DNA from: Phycisphaerae bacterium
GTDB taxonomy: Bacteria; Planctomycetota; Phycisphaerae; UBA1845; Fen-1342
Direction of reading: 5' to 3'
Length of the DNA: 6,497 bases
Assembly: GCA_022842805.1 (NCBI GenBank)
Contig: JALHOX010000262.1
Location: 1 to 6,497, forward strand
Positions 5,385 to 6,497 of this stretch are shown here, one piece after another. The notes beneath the pieces were generated by a model, which was not told the origin of the DNA, made no database searches, and saw nothing but the letters and a program-made list of their open reading frames with translations. How positions within the stretch are numbered: the first letter of the stretch is position 1; the number at the start of each line of letters is the position of its first letter. Made by a program: the position numbers and the translations under genes.

Positions 5385-6497
5385 CTAAACCGCCCGAATT
5401 ACGATTGTGTCGTTTTGTCCGCCGAAGCCGAAGCTGTTGCTCAGGCAGGCGCTGACCGGAATCTTGCGGGCGGCGTTGGGGACGTAGTCGAGGTCGCAGT
5501 TGGGGTCGGGGTTTTGATAGTTGATGGTGGGGGGCACGACGCCGTCGCGGATGGCCAGGACGCAGGTGATCAGCTCGACCGCGCCGGCGGCGGCGACGAG
5601 GTGGCCGAACATGCTCTTGACGCTGCTGATCGGCACGTTTTTGGCGTGATCGCCGAAGACGTTGCGGATCGCGAGGGTTTCGAGCTTGTCGTTTTCCTCC
5701 GTGCCGGTGCCGTGGGCGGAGATGTAGTGGATGTCTTTGGTCGTCATGCGGGCGTCTTCGAGGGCGGCGCGCATGGCGGCGGTCGCGCCGCGGCCGGATT
5801 CGTGGATGTCGGTGACGCGGAAGGCGTCGGCCGTGCTGCCGAAGCCGACGACCTCGCAATAGACCCGCGCCCCGCGGCGGCGGGCCGACTCGGCTTCTTC
5901 GAGGATCAGGATGCCCGCGCCTTCGCCGAGGACGAAGCCATCGCGGGTCTGGTCGAAGGGGCGTGAGGCGGTGGCGGGCGAATCGTTGCGGCGCGAGAGG
6001 GCCGTGAGGCGATTAAACCCGGTGACGCCCAGCGGATGGATCATGCTGTGTGCGCCGCCGCTGATCATGATGTCGGCGTCGCCGCGGCGGATCATGGCGG
6101 CGGCCTCGCCCAGGGCCTGGGTGCTGGCGGCGCAGGCGGTCAGCGTGTTGAGGTTGGGGCCCTGCGCGTTGAAGCGATAGGCGATGTGCGAGGCGGCGGC
6201 GTTGGGGTCCTGCTCGAGTTCGCGCACCGCGGTGAAGCGTTCGTAGGCGACCTCTGCCCAGCGTTTGGCGTCGAGCGAGTTGGCTTCGCGATTCCAGCCG
6301 GAGACGGCCGCCGCCGTGAAGCTCTCGAAATCGATCGGGCCTTCGCCGCCGCCGAGGTAGACGCCGACCATGTCGGCCGGCACGTTGGGGATTTCAGCGG
6401 CGTCGCCATTGCCGTTGCGCAGCGTGGGCAGGCCGGCGTCGCGCCAGGCGGTGGCGGCGGCGGCGAGCGCGAAGCGGGCGTTGCGGCTGGCGCTGGC
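5385..6497 (-). CDS. fabF: 3-oxoacyl-[ACP] synthase II (FabF/KAS II family), 5' end outside the window
   Basis: This is a condensing enzyme of fatty acid (or polyketide) synthesis that extends acyl-ACP with malonyl-ACP by decarboxylative Claisen condensation. The frame runs unbroken from the window edge to a TAG at 5385: 370 residues visible, with roughly 65-70 missing at the N-terminus. The catalytic Cys122 (visible-part numbering) is in LTACAAST. His262 in SAHGTGT, Lys295 in SVKSMFGH and His300 complete the site. The C-terminal NSFGFGG glycine loop is intact. The stretch between DAGL (20-23) and the Cys is about 27 residues longer than in E. coli FabF and lacks its PFFVP segment. A lone KAS II for fatty acids is likely, but a specialised KS (polyene, ladder or polyketide type) is possible; the upstream neighbour, such as an ACP or a second KS, would help. 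can follows after 146 bp. Confidence 0.93.
   Translation of the reverse strand, partial: ASASRNARFALAAAATAWRDAGLPTLRNGNGDAAEIPNVPADMVGVYLGGGEGPIDFESFTAAAVSGWNREANSLDAKRWAEVAYERFTAVRELEQDPNAAASHIAYRFNAQGPNLNTLTACAASTQALGEAAAMIRRGDADIMISGGAHSMIHPLGVTGFNRLTALSRRNDSPATASRPFDQTRDGFVLGEGAGILILEEAESARRRGARVYCEVVGFGSTADAFRVTDIHESGRGATAAMRAALEDARMTTKDIHYISAHGTGTEENDKLETLAIRNVFGDHAKNVPISSVKSMFGHLVAAAGAVELITCVLAIRDGVVPPTINYQNPDPNCDLDYVPNAARKIPVSACLSNSFGFGGQNDTIVIRAV

Noticed and set aside
5239..5859. A longer carbonic anhydrase reading that starts inside fabF.
   Set aside because: Upstream residues are low-complexity Arg-rich shadow of fabF. Alignment with E. coli Can and a GGAG at 8 nt both place the start at 5238.
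6381..6383. GTG as the fabF start.
   Set aside because: In-frame sequence upstream to the window edge continues FabF homology (RFALAAAATAWRDAGL), so the true start is outside the window.

Overview
This 6.5 kb window comes from a GC-rich bacterial chromosome. It carries five protein genes, all on the minus strand, so transcription runs from high to low coordinates: a fabF-type ketosynthase (5' end outside the window), a beta-carbonic anhydrase (can), a LOG-family phosphoribohydrolase, mutS, and a DNA topoisomerase VI A subunit (top6A, 3' end outside the window). Most individual proteins look bacterial (FabF, Can and MutS1 align well with E. coli relatives). The last gene is an archaeal/eukaryotic-type enzyme that occurs only sporadically in bacteria. 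The combination of high GC, loosely packed genes, a divergent FabF with a long insertion, and a bacterial Top6A suggests a planctomycete, perhaps Phycisphaerae-like. That placement is an inference from gene content and style, not a demonstrated assignment.

Layout, in transcription order. fabF (6497-5385) keeps the Cys-His-Lys-His active site. A 146-bp gap follows with two stem-loops and a small AT-rich patch. can (5238-4585) starts behind a good Shine-Dalgarno and has all type II beta-CA zinc and bicarbonate-site residues. After 99 bp comes the LOG protein (4485-3898), then an 83-bp C-rich leader (G-rich on the plus strand) before mutS (3814-1064). mutS has no visible Shine-Dalgarno but has a TACAAT box 9 nt before the ATG. 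Its first codons contain a 9-bp G-rich tandem repeat that makes a Pro/Ala/Thr tail. Right after the mutS stop codon lies an array of heptamers (CATT cores every 7 bp), then an inverted repeat, then a clear Shine-Dalgarno and top6A (905 to the window edge).

The five genes share a direction but gaps of 83-158 bp argue against one tightly coupled operon. Functionally they are mostly housekeeping: lipid synthesis, CO2/bicarbonate balance, nucleotide metabolism, mismatch repair and DNA topology. mutS and top6A both act on DNA, but a functional link is speculative.

The points most worth a second look are the bacterial Top6A without a Top6B gene just upstream, the heptamer array at the mutS 3' end, and the G-quadruplex-prone 5' end of mutS. 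I see no mobile element, CRISPR array, tRNA or rRNA. No gene-free stretch exceeds 158 bp.
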